A DNA stretch of 56,321 nt from Dehalococcoidia bacterium (GTDB lineage: Bacteria > Chloroflexota > Dehalococcoidia > UBA2979), in the NCBI GenBank assembly GCA_009692725.1, contig SHYP01000009.1, positions 1-56,321 on the forward strand. The letters run 5' to 3'. Position 1 is the stretch's first letter; every line of letters begins with the position of its first letter. Shown one piece after another: positions 46,839 through 54,749 of this stretch. A program made the translations under genes and the position numbers. The notes below the pieces were generated by a model. It did not search any database and had not been told where the DNA came from. It was given only the letters and a program-made list of their open reading frames with translations.

Positions 46839-49532
46839 GTGACCGTTGACGAGTTACGAGCCGCTTTCCTCGCGTTCTTCAACGCGCGCAGCCACCGCAC
46901 CATCCCGTCGTCCTCGCTGGTCCCGCATGGCGACCCATCGCTGCTCTTCACCTCGGCCGGGATGGTCCAGTTCAAGCCCTACTTCATGGGCCTGCAGGAG
47001 CCCCCGGCCCGCCGCATGACCTCGGTCCAGAAGTGCTTCCGTACCACGGACGTCGAGGAGGTCGGCGACGCCTCGCACCTGACCTGCTTCGAGATGCTGG
47101 GCAATTTCTCGATCGGCGACTACTTCAAGCCGGAGGCGATCATCTGGGCGTGGGAGTTCCTCACCGGCGAGCTCGCCATCGCCCCTGAGCGGCTGTGGGC
47201 CACCGTCTACCTCGACGACGACGAGGCGTACGCGCTCTGGCGCGAGCGCGGCGTGCCGGACGCGCGCATCCTGCGCTACTCCGCCGACCAGGGGAACTAC
47301 TGGTACTCCGGCGAGACCGGCCCCTGCGGCCCCTGCTCCGAGCTGCACTACGACTTCGGTACGCGCGATGGCTGCCCGGCGTGCGCGGACGGCACGTGTC
47401 ACCCGGACGTCGGCTGCGGGCGCTTCCTCGAGATCTGGAACCTCGTGTTCATGGCGTTCGACCGCCAGCCCGACGGCTCCCAGATCCCGCTGCCCGCGCA
47501 GAACATCGATACCGGCTCCGGTCTCGAGCGCGTCGCCTGGGTGCTCCAGGCCGGGAGCTCCGTCTACGAGACCGACCAGCTGCGCAGCATCCTCGCGCGC
47601 GTCGAGGCGCTGTCGGGCGTGACGTACGACCCCGCCGTCGGCGGTGAGTCCGTGCAGGCCCTGCGCGTGGTCACCGAGCACGCACGCGCCGTCGCCTTCC
47701 TCGTCGCCGACGGCGTGCTGCCGGCGAACGAGGGGCGCGGCTACGTGCTGCGCCGCGTGCTGCGCCGCGCCATCTACTTCGGGCACCGCCTCGGCCTCCG
47801 CGAAGCCTTCCTCGGCGAGGTCGTCGACGCGGCCATCGCGGCGTCGCTGGGCGCGCACCCCGAGCTCGGGCCGCAGCGCGACTTCATCGTGCGCGTCACG
47901 CGCATGGAGGAGGCGCGCTTCCTCGCCGCGCTCACCCGCGGCCTCGAGCTGCTCGAGCAGGTGATCGCGCGCGAGGCCGCCACGCGCCGCATCCCCGGCC
48001 GCGACATGTTCACGCTCTACGACACGCACGGCCTGCCGCCCGAGCTCACGCTCGAGGTGGCCGCGCAGCGCGGCTACAGCGTCGACCGTGAGGGCTTCGA
48101 GCATGAGATGGCCGCGCAGCGCGACCGCTCGCGCGGCGAGGGCACGTTCGGCGTCTTCGAGGACCCCCGCGCAGAGCGCAACGCCGCGGTCGGACTCACC
48201 AGCGCCTTCGTGGGCTACGAGGAGACCGTCGCACGTTCGCACGTCACTGCGATCTTCGCCGACGGCGCGCTTGTCGAGCGCATCGAAGCGGGCGTGCGCG
48301 CGGAGCTCGTGCTCGCGGAGACGCCGCACTACCCGGAGGGCGGCGGCCAGGTCGGCGATCACGGCGAGCTGGTGGGGCCCAGCGGCCGCTTCCGCGTCGA
48401 CGACACGCAGCGGCACGGCGAAGCGATCACGCACTTCGGCGAGCTCGTTGAGGGCGCGCTCGCGGCCGGCGACGCCGTCGAGGCGCGCGTCGACCCCGCC
48501 TGGCGCGCCGGCAGCGCGCGCAACCACACTGCCACGCACCTGTTGCACGCCGCGCTCCGCCGCGTGCTCGGAGAGCACGTGCGCCAGGCCGGCAGTTACG
48601 TCGGCCCGGACCGGCTGCGCTTCGACTACACCCACCTGGCGGCGCCCACCGCCGCCGAGCTGCGCAGCGTCCAGCAGATCGTGAACGCGAAGGTGCGCGA
48701 CGATATCGAGCGCGAGACCGTCGAGCTGCCCTACGAACAGGCGATCGCCCGCGGCGCGATCGCGTTCTTCGAGGACCGCTACGCCGCGGACGTGCGCATG
48801 GTCGAGTACTGCGACACGCACGCGCACAACCCCTCCGACTACGCCTCGTCCGCCGACGACCACGGCCACTGTTTCAGCCGCGAGCTATGCGGCGGCACGC
48901 ACCTGCACTCCACGGGCGGCGTCGGCAGCCTGCATATCGTCAGCGACACGAGCATCGGCGCCGGCCTGCGCCGCATCGAGGCGCTCACCGGCGCCGAGGC
49001 CGAGCGCTTCGTGCAGGAGCGCCTGGACGTCGTCGGCGCGCTCGCGCAGCGCTTCCGCGTGCCACCCACGGACGTGCTCGCCCGCGTCGACGCACTCGAG
49101 GCGCAGCTCGCCGAGGAGCGCAGACGCGCAGACGCGCTGACCCGCCGCGCCGCCGGCGGCGTCGCCGACGAGCTCGTCGCCCGCGCGCAGCAGCTCGGCC
49201 CGCTCATGCTGCTCGTCGCGCGCGTCGAGGCCGACAGCGCCGACGACCTGCGCGCGCTCGCCGACCGCCTGCGGGAGCGGCTCGGCCCCGCCTTCATCGG
49301 CCTCGGCGCGCAGACCGGCGATCGCGCCACCGTGCTCGCGTCCGCCGCGACGGAGGCGGTCGCCGCCGGCCTCGCCGCCAACGAGATCGTCAGCGCCGCC
49401 GCGAAGTCCGTCGGCGGTGGCGGCGGCGGCCAGCCGCGCTTCGCGCAGGCCGGCCTGCGCGACCCCTCCACGCTCGACGCGGCGCTTGCCGCCGTCGAGC
49501 GGCTCGCCCGCGAACGCGCCGGCGCGCCGTAA
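46839..49532 (+). CDS. alaS: Alanyl-tRNA synthetase
   Basis: An 897-residue class II synthetase. The catalytic domain opens VDELRAAFLAFFNARSHRTIPSSSLVPHGDPSLLFTSAGM and includes FEMLGNFSIGDYFK and the GSGLERVAWVLQ motif 3 region. The editing domain follows with the zinc-binding NHTATHLLHAAL (HxxxH) and CGGTHLHSTG (CxxxH). The C-terminal oligomerisation/tRNA-binding domain with GGGGGGQPRFAQAG ends the protein. GTG 46839 (VTVDELRAAF) with an upstream GAGGG is preferred; a longer start at 46776 adds a Pro-rich 21-residue leader with no family match. It leads the plus-strand operon to ruvX. Confidence 0.96.
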   Translation: MTVDELRAAFLAFFNARSHRTIPSSSLVPHGDPSLLFTSAGMVQFKPYFMGLQEPPARRMTSVQKCFRTTDVEEVGDASHLTCFEMLGNFSIGDYFKPEAIIWAWEFLTGELAIAPERLWATVYLDDDEAYALWRERGVPDARILRYSADQGNYWYSGETGPCGPCSELHYDFGTRDGCPACADGTCHPDVGCGRFLEIWNLVFMAFDRQPDGSQIPLPAQNIDTGSGLERVAWVLQAGSSVYETDQLRSILARVEALSGVTYDPAVGGESVQALRVVTEHARAVAFLVADGVLPANEGRGYVLRRVLRRAIYFGHRLGLREAFLGEVVDAAIAASLGAHPELGPQRDFIVRVTRMEEARFLAALTRGLELLEQVIAREAATRRIPGRDMFTLYDTHGLPPELTLEVAAQRGYSVDREGFEHEMAAQRDRSRGEGTFGVFEDPRAERNAAVGLTSAFVGYEETVARSHVTAIFADGALVERIEAGVRAELVLAETPHYPEGGGQVGDHGELVGPSGRFRVDDTQRHGEAITHFGELVEGALAAGDAVEARVDPAWRAGSARNHTATHLLHAALRRVLGEHVRQAGSYVGPDRLRFDYTHLAAPTAAELRSVQQIVNAKVRDDIERETVELPYEQAIARGAIAFFEDRYAADVRMVEYCDTHAHNPSDYASSADDHGHCFSRELCGGTHLHSTGGVGSLHIVSDTSIGAGLRRIEALTGAEAERFVQERLDVVGALAQRFRVPPTDVLARVDALEAQLAEERRRADALTRRAAGGVADELVARAQQLGPLMLLVARVEADSADDLRALADRLRERLGPAFIGLGAQTGDRATVLASAATEAVAAGLAANEIVSAAAKSVGGGGGGQPRFAQAGLRDPSTLDAALAAVERLARERAGAP

Positions 49533-49537
49533 TCCGC

Positions 49538-49930
49538 ATGCGCTGGTTGGGCATCGACCCTGGCGCGGCGCGCGTCGGCATCGCCATCTGCGACGACGAG
49601 GAACGCATCGCCGTCCCGCTCGAGGTCGTGCCCGCGTCCGCCGCCGTGCCCGCGATCCGCGCGATCGCGCGCCGCGAGGGCGTGGGTGGCGTCGTCGTCG
49701 GGCTCCCGGTCACGATGGCGGGGCGCGAGGCCGCGGGCGCCGCCGCCGCGCGCAAGCTCGGCGAGCGGCTGCGGCGCGTGCTGGAACTACCCATAGAATA
49801 TGAGGATGAACGCCTCACCACCGCAGCAGTGGAGCGCCTCGTCGGCCGCGCGCGGCCGTCGGACGACCTCGCTGCGGCGTGGCTGCTCCAGCAGTTCATC
49901 GACCGCCGGCGGCCCGATGCGCTCGACTAG
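49538..49930 (+). CDS. ruvX: Putative pre-16S rRNA nuclease / Holliday junction resolvase RuvX (YqgF)
   Basis: A 130-residue RNase H-like protein of the YqgF family, which processes 16S rRNA 5' ends and in some species resolves Holliday junctions. Catalytic Asp is in MRWLGIDPGAARVGIAICD; further motifs are VVVGLPVTMAGREAAGAAAARKLGERL and EYEDERLTTAAVERL, with the final Asp in ARPSDDLAAAWLLQQFID. Length matches the family (about 135-140). ATG 49538, 3 bp after the alaS stop. alaS-ruvX-mltG is a widely conserved order. Confidence 0.94.
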   Translation: MRWLGIDPGAARVGIAICDDEERIAVPLEVVPASAAVPAIRAIARREGVGGVVVGLPVTMAGREAAGAAAARKLGERLRRVLELPIEYEDERLTTAAVERLVGRARPSDDLAAAWLLQQFIDRRRPDALD

Positions 49931-49951
49931 CCGCGGGCACGAGGCGTCCAC

Positions 49952-51025
49952 GTGATCCCCAACGCCAGCCGCCGCGTGCTCCGCATCGTGCTGCCGCTGC
50001 TCGCCGTCGTCGGAGCGGTGCTGCTCGTCGCCGGTGCGCCGCAGGCCGCCGCGAACGCGCTGCGCAGCGAACGCCCCGCCGCCGTGATCGCGCCCGCCGC
50101 GCGCCCCGTGACCTTCACCGTCGAGCCCGGTACGCCCGCGGGCCGCATCGCCGAGCAGCTACGCGACGCCGGCGTGCTCTCCGGCACGCGCGAGCTTCGC
50201 GTGCTGCTCCAGCTCTCCGGTGGCGGTTCAGACCTGCTCGCCGGCTGCTACGTGTTCGAGACCGGCACCCCTGCTGCCGAGGTGCTGCGGCAGCTGCGCG
50301 GCGGCATCACCGCCACCCAGCTGCTCGCGGTGCCCGAAGGCCGCCGGCTCGAGGAGGTCGGCGCGATCCTCGAGCGCGCTGGCATCACCAGCCGCGCGCA
50401 ATGGGCCGCGGCGATCGACGCCGCCCCGCGCGAGCTCCTGCCCGAGCCGTTGCCCGCGGGCGCCACGCTGCTCGGCTACCTGCTGCCCGCCAGCTACCCG
50501 CTGCAGTGCACCACTGGCGCGCCGCAGCTGGTCGCCGCGATGCTGGAGGCGTTCTCGGCACAGGTGACCCCCGCGCTGCGCGCCGAAGCCGCGCGCGCCG
50601 GCCTTACGCTGCACGAGGTCGTGACGCTCGCCTCGATCGTCGAGCGCGAGGCGGCGATCCGCGAGGAGCAACCGCTCGTGGCGTCGGTGTTCCTGAACCG
50701 GTTGCGCGAGGGCATGCCGCTGCAAGCCGACCCCACGGTGCAGTTCGCGATCGCCTCACAGCGGCCGCCCGCCGGCGAACAGGGCTGGTGGAAGCGCGAG
50801 CTCAGCGTCGACGACCTCGCGTTCGAGTCGCCCTACAACACCTACGTTGAGCCCGGCCTGCCCCCGGGCCCGATCGCGAACCCCGGCATCGACGCGATCA
50901 CTGCGGTGATCCGGCCCGCGCGCACGGACTACCTCTACTTCGCGGCGCGTGGCGACGGCGCACACGCGTTCGCGCGCACACTGGCGGAGCACAACGCGAA
51001 CGTCAGCCGTTACCTCCGGCCATGA
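49952..51025 (+). CDS. mltG: Endolytic murein transglycosylase MltG (YceG)
   Basis: A 357-residue inner-membrane lytic transglycosylase that cuts nascent glycan chains and so sets their length. One N-terminal helix (residues about 10-28, RIVLPLLAVVGAVLLVAG) anchors it. A LysM-like subdomain follows (residues 52-130, VEPGTPAGRIAEQLRDAGVLS). The catalytic domain has GYLLPASYPLQ, where family members usually have GYLFPDTY, and LASIVEREAAIREEQP with the presumed catalytic Glu231. Later come ASVFLNRLREGMPLQADPTVQFA and FESPYNTYVEPGLPPGPIANPG. ATG 49952 is 21 bp past ruvX. Its last codons overlap aroE by 4 bp. Confidence 0.93.
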   Translation: MIPNASRRVLRIVLPLLAVVGAVLLVAGAPQAAANALRSERPAAVIAPAARPVTFTVEPGTPAGRIAEQLRDAGVLSGTRELRVLLQLSGGGSDLLAGCYVFETGTPAAEVLRQLRGGITATQLLAVPEGRRLEEVGAILERAGITSRAQWAAAIDAAPRELLPEPLPAGATLLGYLLPASYPLQCTTGAPQLVAAMLEAFSAQVTPALRAEAARAGLTLHEVVTLASIVEREAAIREEQPLVASVFLNRLREGMPLQADPTVQFAIASQRPPAGEQGWWKRELSVDDLAFESPYNTYVEPGLPPGPIANPGIDAITAVIRPARTDYLYFAARGDGAHAFARTLAEHNANVSRYLRP

Positions 51026-51879
51026 CGCGCACCATCGCGCTGCTCGGACACCCCGTGGCGCACTCCATCTCGCCGCAGTTCCAGCAGGCCGCGCTCGACG
51101 CGCTCGGCATCGACGCGCGCTACGAGGCGTGGGACGTCGCGCCGGCGGACCTGCCGTTCGCCGTCGAACGGTTGCGCGCCGCCGACGTGCTCGGCGCGAA
51201 CGTCACCGTGCCGCACAAGGAGGCGATCGTGCGGCTCGTGCAACGCCCGGACGCGCTCGTGGAACGCATCGGCGCGGCGAACACCATCGTCTCGCGCGAT
51301 GGCGTGCTGCACGCGACGAACACCGACGTGGCCGGGGTGCAGCACGCGCTCGCCGACGCTGGCGTGGAGCTGCGCGGCACGCGCGTGCTGCTGATCGGCG
51401 CTGGCGGCGCGGCGCGCGCGGTCGTGGCCGCGGTGCGCCGCGGCGGCGCACAGCACCTGACGATCGCGAACCGCACGCCCGACCGCGCAACCGTGCTGCT
51501 CGCGCTTGCCGGGGCGGACCTCCCTGCCTCCGCCTGCCCGCTCGACCCTGAGGCCCCGAGCTTTCGCACCGCCATCGGTGCCGCGGACATCGTCGTGCAG
51601 TCCACCACGCTGGGCATGCGCCACGGCCCAGATGCGTTGCGCACGCCCGTCCCCAGCACGTGCTTCCGCCCCGGGCAGGTGGCGTTCGACCTCGTCTACG
51701 TGCCGGAGCTGACGCCGTTCCTGGCCGCCGCGCAGCGCGCCGGCGCGCGACCCGTGGGCGGGCTGGCGATGCTCGTGCACCAGGGCGCGGAGGCGTTCCG
51801 GCTGTGGACTGGCTTCGACCCGCCGATCGACGTGATGACCGCCGCCGCGCGCAGCGCGCTCGCGACGCGAGAGGCGTAG
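51022..51879 (+). CDS. aroE: Shikimate dehydrogenase (NADP+)
   Basis: A 285-residue enzyme reducing 3-dehydroshikimate to shikimate. The substrate domain has LLGHPVAHSISPQFQQAAL and the catalytic Lys66 in NVTVPHKEAIV. The catalytic Asp lies in ATNTDVAGV. The NADP domain carries VLLIGAGGAARAVVAAVRRGG followed by IANRTPDRAT, where the Arg of NRTP suits NADP phosphate. GGLAMLVHQGAEAFRLWTG closes the fold. ATG 51022 overlaps the mltG stop by 4 bp. The remaining shikimate genes follow downstream, with an SDR and an unknown membrane protein in between. Confidence 0.95.
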   Translation: MTRTIALLGHPVAHSISPQFQQAALDALGIDARYEAWDVAPADLPFAVERLRAADVLGANVTVPHKEAIVRLVQRPDALVERIGAANTIVSRDGVLHATNTDVAGVQHALADAGVELRGTRVLLIGAGGAARAVVAAVRRGGAQHLTIANRTPDRATVLLALAGADLPASACPLDPEAPSFRTAIGAADIVVQSTTLGMRHGPDALRTPVPSTCFRPGQVAFDLVYVPELTPFLAAAQRAGARPVGGLAMLVHQGAEAFRLWTGFDPPIDVMTAAARSALATREA

Positions 51880-51883
51880 CGCG

Positions 51884-52918
51884 ATGCGCGTGCTGGTCAC
51901 CGGTGGCACCGGCTTCCTCGGCAGCCACGTCGTCGCCGCGCTCGTGCACGCCGGCCATGAGCCACTGCTGCTCGTGCGCGACCCCGCGCGCATTGCGCCG
52001 GCGCTCGGCCCGCTCGCTGTACCGGGCATGGTACGCATCGCGCACGTCGTCGGCGACGTGGCCGACGAGCGCGCGGTCGCCGCGGCCACGCACGGCGTCG
52101 ATGCCGTCGTGCACGCCGCGGGCCTCGTCGGCGTCACGGCCGCAAACGCGCCACGCGCCCGCGCCTCGAACGCGCACGGCACCTCGATGGTGCTGCGCGC
52201 CGCCGTCCGCGCCGGCGCCGCGCGCATCGTGCACGTGTCGACGTACCTCGTGCTGCTGCCGACGACCGCGCGCGTGCTCACGCCCGTGCTGCCGATCGGC
52301 ACGCTGCGCGACCCCTACACCGCAACGAAGGCGGAGGCCGAGGCCGTGGCGCGCGAGCTGCAGGCGGACGGCGCGCCGCTCACGATCACCTACCCCGGCA
52401 GCCTCTGGGGCCCCGACGATCCCCGGTTCGGCGGCGCGCACTCGCTCGCCGCAGCCATGCTGCGCGGCCAGCTCCCGTTGCTCCCGCCCGGCGGCCTCGA
52501 TATCGCGGACGTGCGCGACGTGGCCGCGGCGATCGCGCGCGCGGCGGAACCGGACGCCACGCCCGGCTCGTACATGCTGTCCGGGCGCTACGTCACGCTG
52601 CAGCAGCTCACGAGTGCGCTCGGCCGCGTCAGCGGTCGCGCGCTCACCGCGCGCGAGCTGCCGGCCTGGTCGCTGCCGCCGCTCGGCGCACTCGCGCGGC
52701 TCGCGCGCGGCCGCCTGCGCCGGCTGCCGGACGCCGGCTTCGCGCGCACGCTCGCGGCCGTGCGGCCCGGCGACGACGCGCCGGCGGCGGCCGCGCTCGG
52801 CTTCGCCGCGCGCCCGCTCGACGTGACGCTGGCCGATACCGTGCGCGCGCTCGTCGCCGCGGGGCGCATCGACGCCGCGACCGCGGGCCGGGCCGCGCCG
52901 GATGGAGCCGTCGCATGA
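51884..52918 (+). CDS. Extended SDR NAD(P)-dependent epimerase/dehydratase
   Basis: A 344-residue extended short-chain dehydrogenase/reductase. The nucleotide-binding motif GGTGFLG is near residues 7-13, the VVHAAG strand near 80, and the catalytic region contains VHVSTYLVLL followed by DPYTATKAEAE, giving the YxxxK pair. The C-terminal half looks like the atypical complex-I NDUFA9-like or CC3-like sugar epimerase group, but the actual substrate cannot be told. It sits 4 bp past aroE and overlaps the next gene by 4 bp, inside the aromatic amino acid operon. It may simply hitchhike there. Confidence 0.85.
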   Translation: MRVLVTGGTGFLGSHVVAALVHAGHEPLLLVRDPARIAPALGPLAVPGMVRIAHVVGDVADERAVAAATHGVDAVVHAAGLVGVTAANAPRARASNAHGTSMVLRAAVRAGAARIVHVSTYLVLLPTTARVLTPVLPIGTLRDPYTATKAEAEAVARELQADGAPLTITYPGSLWGPDDPRFGGAHSLAAAMLRGQLPLLPPGGLDIADVRDVAAAIARAAEPDATPGSYMLSGRYVTLQQLTSALGRVSGRALTARELPAWSLPPLGALARLARGRLRRLPDAGFARTLAAVRPGDDAPAAAALGFAARPLDVTLADTVRALVAAGRIDAATAGRAAPDGAVA

Positions 52919-53571
52919 TCGTGCTCGGCGTCATCGCCGTCGTCGCGCTCGGCCTGCTGCTGGGCTTCGTGATCGTGCAGTCCGCGTTCTCACACCGCCA
53001 CTGGCGGCACGTGATCGCCGAGGGCGACACGCCGACGCTGCTCGCCGCCGTCGAGGAAGCGCTCGAGACCTTCCGCAGCCTGCGCCCGCCGCGCGGGATG
53101 CCGCCGGCGGACTGGCGCGGGCTGCAGTCGGCGGCCCTCGTCGCCGCGGACCGCGACCGCTGTCGCGTCTCCGTGCTCGCCGAGCCGGACATCCGCGTGA
53201 TCGGCACCGCACGCCGCGAGGTCGGGCCCGCTGAGAGCGTCGGGCGGCGGGTCGCGGTGCGCATGGCCGAGCGGCTGCTCTACGAGATTCCGCTCGCGCA
53301 CTTCGCGGCCGTGCAGGTGGACGTGTACACGCAGTACCGTAGCCAGGACGGGGCGATCACCACAGACTGCCTGCTGACCACGCAGCTCACGCGCGAGCGC
53401 GGCGCCGAGACTGAGTGGGACGAGCATAAGGCGGCGGCGATCCTCGCCGACTGGCGCACGCGCGAGCGCGCGCCGGGCGTGGCGGTCGACCCCGACGAGC
53501 ACGCGATCATCATGCCGGGCCCGCCGCCGGCCGACCCGCCCGTCGAGCCGCCCCGGAGTGACACGCCATGA
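52915..53571 (+). CDS. Membrane-anchored protein of unknown function in the aro operon
   Basis: A 218-residue protein I do not recognise. One N-terminal membrane helix (VLGVIAVVALGLLLGFVIV) is followed by a soluble domain. That domain has a helical part (AAVEEALETFRSLRPPRGMP), then a central alpha/beta part (RRVAVRMAERLLYEIPLAHFAAVQVDVYTQY) and a Pro-rich tail. ATG 52915 overlaps the SDR stop by 4 bp, and its own stop overlaps aroC by 4 bp, so its translation is tightly tied to both neighbours. This suggests a real gene with a conserved position, although no shikimate-pathway role is evident. Confidence 0.72.
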   Translation: MIVLGVIAVVALGLLLGFVIVQSAFSHRHWRHVIAEGDTPTLLAAVEEALETFRSLRPPRGMPPADWRGLQSAALVAADRDRCRVSVLAEPDIRVIGTARREVGPAESVGRRVAVRMAERLLYEIPLAHFAAVQVDVYTQYRSQDGAITTDCLLTTQLTRERGAETEWDEHKAAAILADWRTRERAPGVAVDPDEHAIIMPGPPPADPPVEPPRSDTP

Positions 53572-54749
53572 CCGAGTTTCGCTTCCTCACCGCCGGCGAG
53601 TCGCACGGCAAGGGCCTGACCGCGATCATCGAGGGCGTGCCAGCCGGCCTCGCGCTCAGCGAGGCGCTGATCGAGCGCGACCTCGCGCGGCGCCAGCAGG
53701 GCTACGGTCGCGGCCGCCGCCAGCAGATCGAGCGCGACCACGCCGAGATCACCGCGGGCGTTCGCCACGGCCTGACCACCGGCGCGCCGATCGCGCTGTG
53801 GATCGTCAACGCTGACCACGCCAACGCGAACTGGCAGGTGCGCATGGCCGTCGAGCCCGTCGACACACCCGTCGAGCGCGTCACGCTGCTGCGTCCCGGC
53901 CACGCCGACCTCGCGGGCACCCAGAAATACGCCCTCGACGATGTGCGCCCGATCCTGGAACGGTCGAGCGCGCGCGAGACCGCGCAACGCGTCGCCGCCG
54001 GCGCGATCGCGCGCGCGCTGCTCGCGGAGCTCGGCGTGACGATCCGCTCGCACGTGCTCGCCATCGGCGACGTCGAGGCGCGTGTCCCGGAGCGCGTCGA
54101 CTGGGACGCCGTCGACGCCTCGCCTGTGCGCGTCGCCGACGCGGCCGCCGAGCCGCGCATGATCGCCGCCATCGATGCCGCCCGCGAGGCGCTCGATTCG
54201 CTCGGCGGCGTCTTCGAGGTGCGCGCCTCCGGCGTGCCGATCGGCCTCGGCAGCCACGTGCAGTGGGACCGCAAGCTCGACGGCCGCATCGCGCAGGCGA
54301 TCATGTCCATCAACGCCGTCAAAGGCGTCGAGGTCGGCCCCGCGTTCGACAACGCGCGCCAGCCGGGCTCCGCCGTGCAGGACGTGATTCTCCCCGCACC
54401 CGCGTGGGAACGCCGCCCCTGGGAGCACGCGACGAACCGCGCGGGCGGCCTGGAGGGCGGCATGACGAACGGCGAGGACATTGTGGTGCGCGCGGCGCTC
54501 AAGCCGATCTCGACGATCCCGCGCCGCCTCGAGACCGCCGACCTGCTGACCGGCGCGGAGACCACCGCGCTCTACGAACGCGCCGACGCGTGCGTCGTGC
54601 CGGCCGCCGCCGTCATCGGCGAGGCGATGCTCGCGCTCGTGCTCGCGCACGCCGCGCTCGAAAAGTTCGGGGGCGACCACGTCGACGAGTTGCGCCGCAA
54701 CTGCGCCGCGTACCTCGCCACGGTCGGCCCGCGCGAGCCCGGCGAATGA
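53568..54749 (+). CDS. aroC: Chorismate synthase
   Basis: A 393-residue FMN-dependent enzyme making chorismate from EPSP, the last shikimate-pathway step. The signature blocks are all visible: MTEFRFLTAGESHGKGLTAII, RRQQGYGRGRRQQIERD, GVRHGLTTGAPIALWI and HADLAGTQKYALDDVRPILERSSARETAQRVAAGA. Later come FEVRASGVPIGLGSHVQWDRKLDGRIAQAIMSINAVKGVEVG and EGGMTNGEDIVVRAALKPI. The length suits the larger bacterial group. ATG 53568 overlaps the unknown gene and its TGA overlaps the aroKB ATG (ATGA). Confidence 0.96.
   Translation: MTEFRFLTAGESHGKGLTAIIEGVPAGLALSEALIERDLARRQQGYGRGRRQQIERDHAEITAGVRHGLTTGAPIALWIVNADHANANWQVRMAVEPVDTPVERVTLLRPGHADLAGTQKYALDDVRPILERSSARETAQRVAAGAIARALLAELGVTIRSHVLAIGDVEARVPERVDWDAVDASPVRVADAAAEPRMIAAIDAAREALDSLGGVFEVRASGVPIGLGSHVQWDRKLDGRIAQAIMSINAVKGVEVGPAFDNARQPGSAVQDVILPAPAWERRPWEHATNRAGGLEGGMTNGEDIVVRAALKPISTIPRRLETADLLTGAETTALYERADACVVPAAAVIGEAMLALVLAHAALEKFGGDHVDELRRNCAAYLATVGPREPGE

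Noticed and set aside
46854..48869. 671-residue minus-strand frame opposite alaS
   Set aside because: It lies wholly antisense to alaS and shows no domain; long antisense open frames are expected at this GC content.
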